A stretch of 64,000 nucleotides of DNA from Acidobacteriota bacterium (GTDB lineage Bacteria; Acidobacteriota; Terriglobia; Acidiferrales; UBA7541), in NCBI GenBank assembly GCA_013289825.1, contig JABCZF010000020.1, positions 1-64,000 on the forward strand, written 5' to 3'. Of this stretch, positions 52,251 through 60,898 are shown in pieces; the first letter of the stretch is position 1, and each line of letters opens with the position of its first letter. Made by a program: the position numbers and the translations under genes. The notes below the pieces were generated by a model. That model was not told the DNA's origin. It did not search any database and saw only the letters and a list, made by a program, of their open reading frames with translations.

Positions 52251-53831
52251 ATGGCTACGGCGATGACCGCTTCGCGGTCACCCCTCTCATTGATTTCTCC
52301 GCGGTCACCGTTCGCCGTTTCTCCGCTCACAGGGTCAAAACCTGAACACCGCGGCCTCTCACACTGGATGAACCGCGTTCTGGAGGAGCTTGGAAGTTTG
52401 CAAAACTCCCCCGATCGAGACACGGTGCACGATTTGCGTGTAGCCATTCGCCGCTGCCGTTCCCTGGCGGCGGTGATGGAAGAAGTCGACCCCCACCCCG
52501 CCTGGCCGGAAATGCGCAAAGTCGCCCGCAAGCTCTTTCGAGGTCTCGGCAAGCTGCGCGACGAACAGGTGATGGAAGAATGGATTAAGAAGCTCGGTCC
52601 AGAGAATGATCCCCTGCGTGCGCAGTTGCTCGCTTCCCTTGAAACAGGCGAAAAACAAAGCTCCGATGATGCCTTGCGCGTGGCTGCAAAATTTGACGAG
52701 AAAGAATGGACCCGTCTCGAGCGGGGCCTGCGCCAGCGCATCCGTCTCGTACCCGTGGGAGGCCTGGCTGCCGAATGCCTGGCCCTCGAGCGCTTCGAGG
52801 AAGCAAAAGAACTACACAACCGCGCTCTGCGCACGGAAAGACCCAAGCCCTGGCATTCTCTCCGTATCGGCCTAAAAAGATTCCGCTACACGCTTGAGGG
52901 TTTGCTGCCGGATCACTATGCCGCTTGGAGCGAAAATCTAAAGCGGATCCAGGACCTTCTCGGCGATGTCCACGATCTGGATGTGCTTTCGGAAATACTG
53001 GAAGAAAACAAAACTTCTGATTCCTCCGAATCCTTGAAAGCCTGGCAAGAAAAAATCGCGCACGAACGTCACGAGCGAATCGAAATCTACCGCCAGCTAA
53101 CCCTCGGCAAGACCAGCCTCTGGCATGAGTGGCGCCACAATCTGCCGCATGGCCAGCGCCTGGAAGCATCAGCGATGGCCCGGCTTCGCTCCACGGCCCG
53201 CGCCACCGATCGACATTCGCAGCGCACTGGCCAAGTATCGCGCATAGCGATGCGCCTGTTTGAACTTCTGCGCCGCGTGGATGCCGCGCCACTGTTCCAC
53301 GAAGCAGCGATGCGCCGTCTGATGCATGCAGCGGCAAAGCTGCACGGCGTCGGATCCGCCCGCGGCCGCAACCTTTCGCAAAAAGCGGTTCGCAAATTTC
53401 TGCTCCGGCTGACCATTCCGCCCAACTGGACGTCGGAACAATGGGATTTAATGGCCTGGTCGGTTCGGTTTCACCGCGGACCGGAACCCAGGCAAAAAAA
53501 CGGCTTTCGAAGACTTCCCGAAGAACAACAAACCGCGGTTCGAGCACTGGCCGGTGTCCTGCGCTTGGCGCGCGCCCTTAGAAAATCCGGACTCGAAGGA
53601 GCCGTCGGTCTGCGCTGCGAAAAATCCACCGAGGCCGTCGTTCTCAGTGTTCCCGGATTGCTCGACACAGTCGAAATCGCGGCTCGTCTAGCCGCCGCCA
53701 AACATCTTCTCGAATCCGTGCTGGAGAAACCCCTGATCCTGAAATCGGTGCCGAAACCCGAAAAGCCCCCCGCGCCCATGGCCCATCCGTCCGAGCCACC
53801 CGAGGTTGCCGAGGCGCCCGCCCCCGCTTAG
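52251..53831 (+). CDS. CHAD-domain protein with C-terminal Ppx-like helical domain
   Basis: The 526-residue protein starts after GAGG. Residues about 35-310 form a CHAD domain (conserved His/Arg-rich helices: VHDLRVAIRRCRSL, LHSLRIGLKRFRY-type WHSLRIGLKRFRYTLEGLLP, QDLLGDVHDLDVL). CHAD domains bind polyphosphate. Residues about 330-490 look like the C-terminal HD-type domain of Ppx/GppA phosphatases (compare the neighbour at 54543) but have lost the HD metal pair. A Pro/Glu/Ala tail ends the protein. It is convergent with the sixA-ppx-kinase operon, with 137 bases between stops. Confidence 0.85.
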   Translation: MATAMTASRSPLSLISPRSPFAVSPLTGSKPEHRGLSHWMNRVLEELGSLQNSPDRDTVHDLRVAIRRCRSLAAVMEEVDPHPAWPEMRKVARKLFRGLGKLRDEQVMEEWIKKLGPENDPLRAQLLASLETGEKQSSDDALRVAAKFDEKEWTRLERGLRQRIRLVPVGGLAAECLALERFEEAKELHNRALRTERPKPWHSLRIGLKRFRYTLEGLLPDHYAAWSENLKRIQDLLGDVHDLDVLSEILEENKTSDSSESLKAWQEKIAHERHERIEIYRQLTLGKTSLWHEWRHNLPHGQRLEASAMARLRSTARATDRHSQRTGQVSRIAMRLFELLRRVDAAPLFHEAAMRRLMHAAAKLHGVGSARGRNLSQKAVRKFLLRLTIPPNWTSEQWDLMAWSVRFHRGPEPRQKNGFRRLPEEQQTAVRALAGVLRLARALRKSGLEGAVGLRCEKSTEAVVLSVPGLLDTVEIAARLAAAKHLLESVLEKPLILKSVPKPEKPPAPMAHPSEPPEVAEAPAPA

Positions 53832-53968
53832 AACGCCTTCTCTAAATGAATTCGCGCAAATGACCTTAAAGAAAGCCTCACTAAGTCTTTTTGAATTCGC
53901 ACTTACGAAAAACAGGAGAGGGGGAGCGAAAGACCTCAGCCAGCAGCGTCCCGGTTCGGATCTGGCCG

Positions 53969-54469
53969 CTACTTCCCAGCGCGGCGGAACAGCTTGGGCG
54001 GCGCCAGCCAAACCAATTGCCCGTTCGGCGGCGAAACGCGCTTCAATTCGATCAACGCCACGCCCGCCTTTTTCAAAGACGTAATGTGCTGTTTCGCGCC
54101 CAGCGCGGCAGCGATGATGTCATCCAGTTGTGGCGCATGCCCGAAAATAAAAATTGCCGAGGATTGTTTGTCTTTAGCAAGCTCGCGGAAGAACAGCGTC
54201 GGCTCCGCGCCGGGGAGCAGCAGATCCGTGCGCCGAATTTTCTGTTTGGGATAGTCCAGCGCCGCGGCAAAAATCTCTGCCGTCTCGGTCGCCCGCAGAT
54301 ACGGACTGGAGAGCAGCAGGTCCGGCGCCGCGCTGAGCGCGGCAACCGCCGCGGCTACCCGTTTGGTTTTCTCGACGCCTTCCTCGGTCAGGTATCTTTC
54401 CGGATCGGGCGGGCACTTGGGATCTTCCCGGTCGATCGCGATGCCGTGGCGCACCACATATATCTCCAT
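53969..54469 (-). CDS. SixA-type phosphohistidine phosphatase (histidine phosphatase family)
   Basis: The 166-residue protein begins MEIYVVRHGIA, with the catalytic RHG (Arg7-His8-Gly9), and keeps the second site His111 in FGHAPQLDD. It belongs to the phosphoglycerate-mutase-like histidine phosphatases; SixA members remove phosphate from histidines of phosphorelay proteins or act on other small phosphoesters. It is the last gene of the operon with ppx and two kinases, 73 bases after ppx. Start chosen at 54469 with GGGGG before it. Confidence 0.83.
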   Translation of the reverse strand: MEIYVVRHGIAIDREDPKCPPDPERYLTEEGVEKTKRVAAAVAALSAAPDLLLSSPYLRATETAEIFAAALDYPKQKIRRTDLLLPGAEPTLFFRELAKDKQSSAIFIFGHAPQLDDIIAAALGAKQHITSLKKAGVALIELKRVSPPNGQLVWLAPPKLFRRAGK

Positions 54470-54542
54470 CAGCGCTTTCCCCCTTTCAAAAAGATAAACG
54501 ATATCGCAGCGTCGCAGGAGCAAAACGCAGCGCTAAGTTTCC

Positions 54543-56084
54543 CTACGAACTAGCCTGCCGAAAATAGAGCCGCACATGAAATTCTTTCTCGAACAGTTCC
54601 GCGCTCCGGTTGGCGTCCAGCAAGTCTTCCGCCGCGTCGCCCCGCGCCGTAACCTGCAACCCCACGGCTCCGTGTTGAAACGCCACGCGCACCTGCATGA
54701 CTCGCTGACGGTGAGAATGATCCAGCGCCTCAGCAATTCGCAAAATCGCCCCGAGCCGACGCGCAATCCGCTTGTCGCTGTTGTTCAGCGAAGAATACGC
54801 CAGGTGATGTCCGGCGTGCTGCGATTTTCGATTGTGATAACGCACCAGCGCGGCAACGATTGCGCGGTCCCGCCCTTCCAGACCAGGAATGTCGCCATTC
54901 AGCACCAAGTATTCGCCATGCTTGTGATGCCCGCGATGGCTGATCATATGCCCCGTATCGTGCATGAGAGCCCCGGCCTCCAGCAGCACGCGCGACTGCG
55001 CGGGCAAATGGTGCACCGGCTGAAGCTGGTCGAACAGCAGAATGCCCAATTCCCGCACATGCTCGGCGTGCGTTTGATCCTTTTGCAAGCGGCGCGCGAA
55101 GCTCCGTGTTCCCACGAGCAATTGCCGCGCTGCCGCGTCATACCGGTGTGGCTCGGTCCTGGAAAACGCTTCGCGCGCAATCTCCTGAATCAGTCCTTCG
55201 CGCAGCCCCACGCTGGGGATCGAAAAATTCCGGATGTTCAAATAGCGCCCCAGCGTGACAAACGTAATCGCGGCTATGCCAATCACGTCCGCGCGGTCCC
55301 GCCGGATCCCGTAGCTCTTCATCCGCTGGTGTACATCGCGTGCCACAAGATCCGGCAGCCGCTCGCGCAGCAAAGAAAGCTCCAGCGTCGGAAGCCCATG
55401 CAATCTCGGCCCCGGTGCTATATTTGCCAGGGTTTCCGCGTTTCCTCCCAGCGCCACGGCGACCTGTTCACCCAGATTCGGCCGCGAAGGCAGCCGCGAT
55501 TCCAGCAGCGCGCGCACGTACTTGCGGACTTGTTCCGCTTGCACCGGCCGTATCACGCCGGGAATTTTCAACGTGGTCATCAGCCGCACCGCACCGACGG
55601 GCAACTGCGCGCTGTGCTCCACGTTTTGGTCGCGCAAAACGCTGATCTCCAGGCTCCCGCCGCCCAGATCCGCGATGCATCGCGGCGGAGACTCCGGCCC
55701 CAGCGCCGCAAGGACAGCTACGCGGCCAAGCCGCGACTCTTCTGAGGAATTGATGATTTCCAGAGAAATTCCCGTCTTCTCCTTGATCTGCCGCACAAAA
55801 GCATGGCGGTTGCGGGCCTCGCGCGACGCGCTGGTAGCCACCGCGCGGTAGCGCGTCACTCCAAACTCATCCATGATTGCGTGGAAGTGACGGAAGGCCT
55901 TGACGCCCTTTTTGAAGAGCTCTTCGGAGAAGCGGTGCCGCAGAAAAACGCCTTCTCCCAGCCGCAGAGAGTATCTCTCGCTGATGAGCGGCTCTATATC
56001 GAGCGCGGAATATGCCCGCGCGACCGCCAGGCGCACGGCATTGGAGCCCGCGTCGATGGCGGCAATGTGAACGGGCTCAGACAT
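54543..56084 (-). CDS. ppx: Ppx/GppA-type exopolyphosphatase with HD domain
   Basis: The 513-residue protein has actin-like ATPase-fold halves: AAIDAGSNAVRLAVA (8-22), the catalytic Glu in SSEESRLG (112-119) and DLGGGSLEIS (139-148). A C-terminal HD domain (from about residue 320) includes LMHDTGH (373-379; His375, Asp376) and HHKHG. It should hydrolyse polyphosphate or pppGpp. It begins eight bases after the upstream kinase-like gene ends, so it is cotranscribed. Confidence 0.9.
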   Translation of the reverse strand: MSEPVHIAAIDAGSNAVRLAVARAYSALDIEPLISERYSLRLGEGVFLRHRFSEELFKKGVKAFRHFHAIMDEFGVTRYRAVATSASREARNRHAFVRQIKEKTGISLEIINSSEESRLGRVAVLAALGPESPPRCIADLGGGSLEISVLRDQNVEHSAQLPVGAVRLMTTLKIPGVIRPVQAEQVRKYVRALLESRLPSRPNLGEQVAVALGGNAETLANIAPGPRLHGLPTLELSLLRERLPDLVARDVHQRMKSYGIRRDRADVIGIAAITFVTLGRYLNIRNFSIPSVGLREGLIQEIAREAFSRTEPHRYDAAARQLLVGTRSFARRLQKDQTHAEHVRELGILLFDQLQPVHHLPAQSRVLLEAGALMHDTGHMISHRGHHKHGEYLVLNGDIPGLEGRDRAIVAALVRYHNRKSQHAGHHLAYSSLNNSDKRIARRLGAILRIAEALDHSHRQRVMQVRVAFQHGAVGLQVTARGDAAEDLLDANRSAELFEKEFHVRLYFRQASS

Positions 56085-56092
56085 TTCGGAAT

Positions 56093-56953
56093 TTACCGCC
56101 AGAGATGCGCGAGCGCAGCGGAGGGCGTGTACTTCGTGGCGCGAATCCCCAATTGTTCGCCGATGCGCTGGCGAAGCAGTTTATTGACGGCCGAGACGCT
56201 CGCTTCACCGTCCAGTTCGATGAACGAGTGACGTTTGGCCATCACTTCAAATTCCCGCTTGATCATGGTCTGATAGCGAATAAAGGACCAGTACAGGTCG
56301 TGTGAAAGGGACATGTCTCGCCCTGCTTCCCAGTAGCTGATGGCTTGCGCCTTTTTGAATTCGCGGGCAAACGCGGTTTCCGGTCGCACATTGAGCCAAA
56401 ACGTCAGATGCGGTCGCAGCGCCATGGCGTAAAGCCCGCTCAAGTAATCCCGGTTGATTCCGCGCACCACGCCGCGGGCCACCAGCGTAAAGATAAAACG
56501 GTCTGCCAGCACCACCGTACCGGACCGCAGCGCCGGCAAGACTCGATGTTCCACCTGATCAAAAAAATCCGTCGCGTACATCAGCGCCAGCGTCAGGCGA
56601 GTCACGGCATTTTTCGCCAGCAACTCATCTATGTCGCGTCCCACGAGGTTCGAGCGCCGCAATCCGCTGGTCTGTACCGCAAACCCTTCCGACTCCAGCC
56701 ATTCCTGAAGCAGCGCGATCTGCGTCGAGCGTCCCGAGCCATCCATCCCCTCGATCACGATAAGGTTTCCGGTAATTTCGCTGGGGTCAAAGCCCACCAG
56801 CGCTTCTCCGTAAAAATATTGTGCCGTGCCGTCCTCGCCCGGGCCACCCGGTTTCGCAGCGGGAAGCGGCGTGCCCGTCGCGTGCGCCAGGTCCGCCGGG
56901 GCAACCGGTGCGTTCAGTTTTTCTTTCTCTTTTTCCTGATCGGTCATGCTCAC
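56093..56953 (-). CDS. Thymidylate-kinase-like P-loop kinase, paralog 1
   Basis: The 286-residue protein has a long N-terminal extension (to about residue 62), then a P-loop written GMDGSGRST (69-77; Arg replaces the usual Lys at the Walker A), a DR(F/Y) motif ADRFIFTLVARG and a LID-like region near YWEAGRDMSLSHD. This is the dTMP-kinase fold but with atypical residues. It overlaps the upstream paralog by four bases (ATGA) and precedes ppx by eight bases. Because Walker-A Lys is replaced by Arg it may have altered or no kinase activity. Confidence 0.82.
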   Translation of the reverse strand: MSMTDQEKEKEKLNAPVAPADLAHATGTPLPAAKPGGPGEDGTAQYFYGEALVGFDPSEITGNLIVIEGMDGSGRSTQIALLQEWLESEGFAVQTSGLRRSNLVGRDIDELLAKNAVTRLTLALMYATDFFDQVEHRVLPALRSGTVVLADRFIFTLVARGVVRGINRDYLSGLYAMALRPHLTFWLNVRPETAFAREFKKAQAISYWEAGRDMSLSHDLYWSFIRYQTMIKREFEVMAKRHSFIELDGEASVSAVNKLLRQRIGEQLGIRATKYTPSAALAHLWR

Positions 56954-57711
56954 TCCGGAGCCGAAACGCCGGGCGCAAAGCGTTTCAAATCGATCTTCGA
57001 GGCCACGATGTCGCGCATCTGTTTTTGCAGTTTGTTCACCGGCAAGGTTCCGTCCAACACGACGAAATTATCCGAATCCATCATCTTGTCGTACTCCTCC
57101 AGGATACGCGCCTGGAACAGCCGAAAACTTTCCGCGCGGTCGTAGGACAGCGCCATATCCATTCCCGCTTCGTAATACTTAAGCTTGGGCCGCCCGCTCA
57201 GAATGCGATGCACGGCCACATCGAGCGGCGCGCGAAAATAAAAGGTGATGTCCGGCACCGGCGCAAACCGATAGAGATTTCGCAGCCAGCGTCCGGGGCA
57301 GCCGCGAGCCGCATCGCGTGCAAACGCCGTGTAAATGTAGCGATCGGCGAGCACCAGGTAGTCGCCCTGCAGCAACGGCATGATCTGCCGTTCACAGCGA
57401 TCCGCAAAATCGGCGGCATGCAGGAGCGAAAAAGTAGTCGGCGTGAGCAGCCGCCGCTGCTTTCCGCGCCGCGTCGCGGACTTCACCAGCGGCGAAGAGT
57501 TCCATTCCGTAAAATGCAGCCGGTAGCCGCCGATTTCCAGCCAGCGTTTCAAAAGGTAAAGCTGCGTGCTCTTTCCCGAGCCATCCGTTCCTTCTACGAC
57601 GATGAGCGCGCCAGGGTACGCGCGGCTCGGCACCGGCTTTCCCGGCTGCGGAAGTGTGGATTTGCCCGGTTCCGCGCGCGGCTGCTTTTGTGCGATGTCC
57701 TGATTTTCCAT
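56950..57711 (-). CDS. Thymidylate-kinase-like P-loop kinase, paralog 2
   Basis: The 253-residue protein has a 36-residue N-terminal extension and an intact P-loop GTDGSGKST (41-49). ADRYIYTAFARDAARG is the DRY motif, and YYEAGMDMALSYDR near residue 190 matches the LID/C-terminal part. It is a dTMP-kinase-type nucleoside monophosphate kinase by fold. Tandem arrangement with a divergent copy and with ppx suggests a specialised role rather than the housekeeping tmk. It is the first gene of the operon kinase-kinase-ppx-sixA. Confidence 0.83.
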   Translation of the reverse strand: MENQDIAQKQPRAEPGKSTLPQPGKPVPSRAYPGALIVVEGTDGSGKSTQLYLLKRWLEIGGYRLHFTEWNSSPLVKSATRRGKQRRLLTPTTFSLLHAADFADRCERQIMPLLQGDYLVLADRYIYTAFARDAARGCPGRWLRNLYRFAPVPDITFYFRAPLDVAVHRILSGRPKLKYYEAGMDMALSYDRAESFRLFQARILEEYDKMMDSDNFVVLDGTLPVNKLQKQMRDIVASKIDLKRFAPGVSAPE

Positions 57712-57818
57712 GGATCTCTTTGCGAGAAGCGCTCTGGCAACTCAGCGTATTCCTGCATTGTTACAAATGCATTACAACACACCACGCCATAACTGGCAAA
57801 GAGTGCTGGCAGCCAGCT

Positions 57819-58904
57819 TCAGAAAGCGGCAATTTTGATGCGCAGGAATTTCTTCGGGTTCTGCCGGAACTCTCCTATCAGCAATCGCAAGTCTCCCGTG
57901 AGCCCGCTCAAACCGTCATAGAGTTTGGGATCAGAAAACAGTTTGCCGACGGTGGTGGTATTGTCGTTCAACTTTGCGGAAGCGCTGGCGAGGTTATCGC
58001 TGGCTTCCTTCAGCTTCGTGTACAGCGCATCGTCGGTCGCCAGTTTGCCGAGCGTCCCCTTCCCTGCGCGTACATCGCCGATCACGGCGTTGCCATTAGA
58101 GATGGCCTGCTTGGCTTGGTCGTAGAAAGAAGGATCGTACAGAAACTTTCCAAGCGAGCCTTTCTCGGAGCGCACATCGGTCAGAATCACGTTTACGCTA
58201 TCCAATCCCTTGTCCACCTTGTTGTACATCTCATCCGACGCAACCAGCTTCCCAAGCGTCCCCTGTCCCGCTTGCACATTCCCAAGCATCACGTCGCCCT
58301 TGGTGAGAATGCTGTTCAAATGATTATAGGCCTGGTCGTCTGTCAGCAATTTCCCGAGTGTTCCTTTTCCCTGCTTCACGCCGTGGATCAGGTCCTGAAC
58401 CTCATCCGATAGCGCCTGCAGATTCGCCAGCACATCCGCACTTCGCTCGACCACTTCCGCCATGGCTTTCTCTTCGGTCCCCGGCACTTCCTGCCCGTCC
58501 TTCAGCGGCACACCCATGATGCCCAGACTGATGTTGACGTACCGGTTTCCCAGCAATCCTTGCGTGACCAGGCTGGCTGCGGAGTCGGTCAGAATGTTGT
58601 TTTCGTAATATTTGCTCACACGCATCACCACTTCGATGTTTCTCTTCCTGTCCGGGACTTTACCTGGCGTCCTCGGCGTGAGTCTGATGTTTTCCACGTT
58701 TCCCACTTCCACTCCGTCGAGTCGTACTGGTGCTCCCTTAGCCAGTTCCCGAACTTCGGGAAGATAGGTGACCAGCCGATACTTCGGCCCGAGGGTTCCC
58801 GCCCCGGTTACGTAGAAAATGCCGGCGGCCAGGACCGACAGCCCCACCAGCACGAAAAGACCCACGCGCAGTTCCGTCCACGTCAATTGTTTGCGCTGCG
58901 CCAT
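57819..58904 (-). CDS. mlaD: MlaD-like MCE protein with 34-residue repeats
   Basis: The 361-residue protein has one N-terminal TM helix (residues 13-30) and an MCE domain (about 40-130, VRLDGVEVGNVENIRLTP and SLVTQGLLGNRYVNI). From residue 179 to about 349 five repeats of 34-35 residues follow, each starting G(K/Q)GTLGKL or a close variant and containing an aromatic near D..LY. MlaD is the periplasmic lipid-binding hexamer of the Mla phospholipid transport system. It lies 45 bases after mlaF in the same direction. Confidence 0.9.
   Translation of the reverse strand: MAQRKQLTWTELRVGLFVLVGLSVLAAGIFYVTGAGTLGPKYRLVTYLPEVRELAKGAPVRLDGVEVGNVENIRLTPRTPGKVPDRKRNIEVVMRVSKYYENNILTDSAASLVTQGLLGNRYVNISLGIMGVPLKDGQEVPGTEEKAMAEVVERSADVLANLQALSDEVQDLIHGVKQGKGTLGKLLTDDQAYNHLNSILTKGDVMLGNVQAGQGTLGKLVASDEMYNKVDKGLDSVNVILTDVRSEKGSLGKFLYDPSFYDQAKQAISNGNAVIGDVRAGKGTLGKLATDDALYTKLKEASDNLASASAKLNDNTTTVGKLFSDPKLYDGLSGLTGDLRLLIGEFRQNPKKFLRIKIAAF
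57858..58370 (-). repeat. Five 34-35-codon tandem repeats in mlaD
   Basis: Units start at residues 179 (GKGTLG), 213 (GQGTLG), 247 (EKGSLG), 281 (GKGTLG) and 316 (TTTVGK), spaced 34, 34, 34 and 35 residues. Conserved positions are G-T-L-G-K-L, D, and Y around position 13-15. Confidence 0.8.
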
Positions 58905-58948
58905 TTTCCGTTTCCTCCCTTTCGATCTTCCAATCCACTACTGCCAAC

Positions 58949-59785
58949 TCACACGAGAAATCGCTTTAGATATTCGTCGTTGGTGTTCACAAGTTCTTCC
59001 TGCCCGCCCTCGAAATACACTCCGCCTTCCCGCAAAACCAGAAAACGCGTGGCTTGCATCTTTGCCGCCCCGGCCGCATTTCCGTTGGACACGTTGTGCA
59101 CCACGCGCTTGGCGGCCGCGTCGAAACGAAAGTTGGCCAGTGCGAAGCCATCCTGAAGCCGTTGCGTTGCGAGCAACGCCGTTACCCCGTATACGTCGCG
59201 CAACCGCAAAATCAGCGTGATAATCGTTTGCGAAGTCACCGGGTCGAGTCCCGCCGTTGGCGAATCATACAGCACGATGGGCGGCTGATTGATCAACGCC
59301 CGCGCGATCGAGACTCGCCGCCGCATCCCTCCGGACAGCTCGGAGGGAAACAGGTCCATGGTGTGCTCCAGCTCGACAAATCGCAGCACTTCGAGCACTC
59401 GCGGCTCAATCTCTTCGTCCTTCACTCCGTCTTCGATCAGCCGGTAGGCCACATTGTCCCCGACGGTCATGGAATCGAACAGCGCCCCTTCTTGAAAAAC
59501 AAATCCCATTTGGCGCCGAAACGCCAGGAGGTCCCGCTCCGTCATGCTGGATACGTTCCTGCCGAGCACTAGAATGTTGCCCTCGGAAGGCCGCAGGAGT
59601 CCCGCCGCCAATTTTAGGGACAAGGTCTTCCCGGTCCCGGTTTCACCCAGCAACACCAGCGTCTCCTGCTTCTGTACCTCGAACGACACACCGCGCAAAA
59701 TGTCGCCTTCTTCGAAGCCGATGCGTACCTTCTCAAATTTGATGGCTGGATGGGGGTCGGCGGGCGGTGTGGCGGAGTTATTCAT
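58949..59785 (-). CDS. mlaF: ABC transporter ATP-binding protein of the Mla phospholipid system
   Basis: The ATPase has Walker A GETGTGKT, the signature LSGGMRRRVSIARALI, Walker B IVLYDSPTAGLDP (Ser replacing Glu at the usual catalytic place, as in several MlaF proteins 'YDEPFAGLDP') and the H-loop region as TQRL. I start it at the ATG 59785; an in-frame ATG six codons upstream forms part of a TATAATG box that looks like a -10 element. It couples ATP hydrolysis to MlaE. If the Walker B Glu is really missing the ATPase may be slow. The gene follows mlaE by 70-90 bases. Confidence 0.87.
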   Translation of the reverse strand: MNNSATPPADPHPAIKFEKVRIGFEEGDILRGVSFEVQKQETLVLLGETGTGKTLSLKLAAGLLRPSEGNILVLGRNVSSMTERDLLAFRRQMGFVFQEGALFDSMTVGDNVAYRLIEDGVKDEEIEPRVLEVLRFVELEHTMDLFPSELSGGMRRRVSIARALINQPPIVLYDSPTAGLDPVTSQTIITLILRLRDVYGVTALLATQRLQDGFALANFRFDAAAKRVVHNVSNGNAAGAAKMQATRFLVLREGGVYFEGGQEELVNTNDEYLKRFLV

Positions 59786-59801
59786 CGGGCCTGTGCCCGC
59801 C

Positions 59802-59807
59802 ATTATA
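59802..59807 (-). promoter_or_regulatory. Possible -10 element before mlaF
   Basis: TATAAT on the minus strand is a perfect -10 hexamer 16 bases before the ATG at 59785. No -35 is obvious, so a promoter between mlaE and mlaF is only possible. Confidence 0.3.
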
Positions 59808-59873
59808 GCGGCAATCGCCGCCGCGCGGCCACGAAACGCTCCGCGCCATCCGCCTGACTATCCCAGGCAGGCC

Positions 59874-60716
59874 TTAGAAGAGTTTGTCGGCGAGATACAA
59901 CGCCACTTTGGTGAGAAACGCATCGGCTACGATGATCATCACGGAAGACAGCACGGCCGCTTGCGTCGTGGCCCGGCCCACACCTTGCGTGCCGCCGCGC
60001 ACCGTCAGCCCTTTGTAGCAGCCAATGGTCGCCAAGATGAAGGCGAAGAAAAACGGCTTCATAAAACCCTGCATCAAATCCGCAAAATCCAGAGCATCGA
60101 TGGCGCGGCGCCAGAACTCAATCGCGCTGAGGCGTAGCGAGAACACCGAAGCCACGCAGCCCCCGAGCAAACCCATGAAATCGGTCATGGCCGTTAACAA
60201 GGGCAGCGTCAGCAGCGTGGCAATCGTCCTAGGCGCCACCAGCTTGCGAATAGGATCCGTCCCCATGGCCCGCATGGCATCCACTTGTTCGGTGACCAGC
60301 ATCGACCCCAACTCTGACGCAATCCCCGTGGCGCACCGGCCGGTCACCAGCAGCCCGGTCAGCGATGGCCCCAATTCTCTCACCAGCGCGATGGCCACCA
60401 CATCGCCGGTCAGCGAACTCTGCCCGAAGCGCGTGAATTGCGACCCCGTCTGCAGCACCATGACGGCGCCAATAAAGAACCCCGATAGCAGGATGATGGG
60501 CAGCGATCCGGCACCGATGTTATCCATCTGTTGCAGAATGTCTTGAACGTAGAACGGGGGCGTGAATAGGGTGTACAGCGTGCGGCCGCAGAGCATGGCG
60601 TAGTCCTGCACGTCCGCCACCGCGCCTTTGGCGGCATTGACCAGCACTCCCGCAACGGTAATTTGCGGTTCCGTCTTGTCTTCCGGACCTCGAACCTCGA
60701 GAGGGGTATCTGCCAC
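59874..60716 (-). CDS. mlaE: Mla phospholipid transport permease
   Basis: The 280-residue integral membrane protein has the MlaE-family regions MDNIGAGSLPIILLSGFFIGAVMVLQTG and LVTGRCATGIASELGSMLVTEQVDAM and about five TM segments. It forms the membrane core of MlaFEDB, which moves phospholipids between outer and inner membrane to keep lipid asymmetry. The start is a GTG at 60716 with AGGTAC five bases before it. mlaB and mlaC homologues are not seen in the window. Confidence 0.92.
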   Translation of the reverse strand: MADTPLEVRGPEDKTEPQITVAGVLVNAAKGAVADVQDYAMLCGRTLYTLFTPPFYVQDILQQMDNIGAGSLPIILLSGFFIGAVMVLQTGSQFTRFGQSSLTGDVVAIALVRELGPSLTGLLVTGRCATGIASELGSMLVTEQVDAMRAMGTDPIRKLVAPRTIATLLTLPLLTAMTDFMGLLGGCVASVFSLRLSAIEFWRRAIDALDFADLMQGFMKPFFFAFILATIGCYKGLTVRGGTQGVGRATTQAAVLSSVMIIVADAFLTKVALYLADKLF

Positions 60717-60898
60717 GAGTACCTGTTTCGCTGGCCGTTGCGCTCACTTCTACGGCACAAAATCCTGAGTCGGAAGCCTAACTGCGTGCCAGGAACACGT
60801 CAAGCAAGCAACGTGCCGGACCAGCTGCCGGCAGAAAATCCTGAATGCGCGGAATGAAGCAGTGCTCGTACGAGGTATCCTAGGCGCGGAGGAGCACG

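Noticed and set aside
52585..53547. 320-codon minus-strand frame opposite the CHAD gene
   Set aside because: It is composed of Arg/Ala/Gly-rich sequence without domains and the CHAD gene on the other strand has clear motifs.
56093..57711. Kinases as PPK2-type polyphosphate kinases
   Set aside because: The P-loop GxDGSGKST and DRY motifs are those of dTMP kinases; the PPK2 signatures are not seen. A polyP connection rests only on neighbours.
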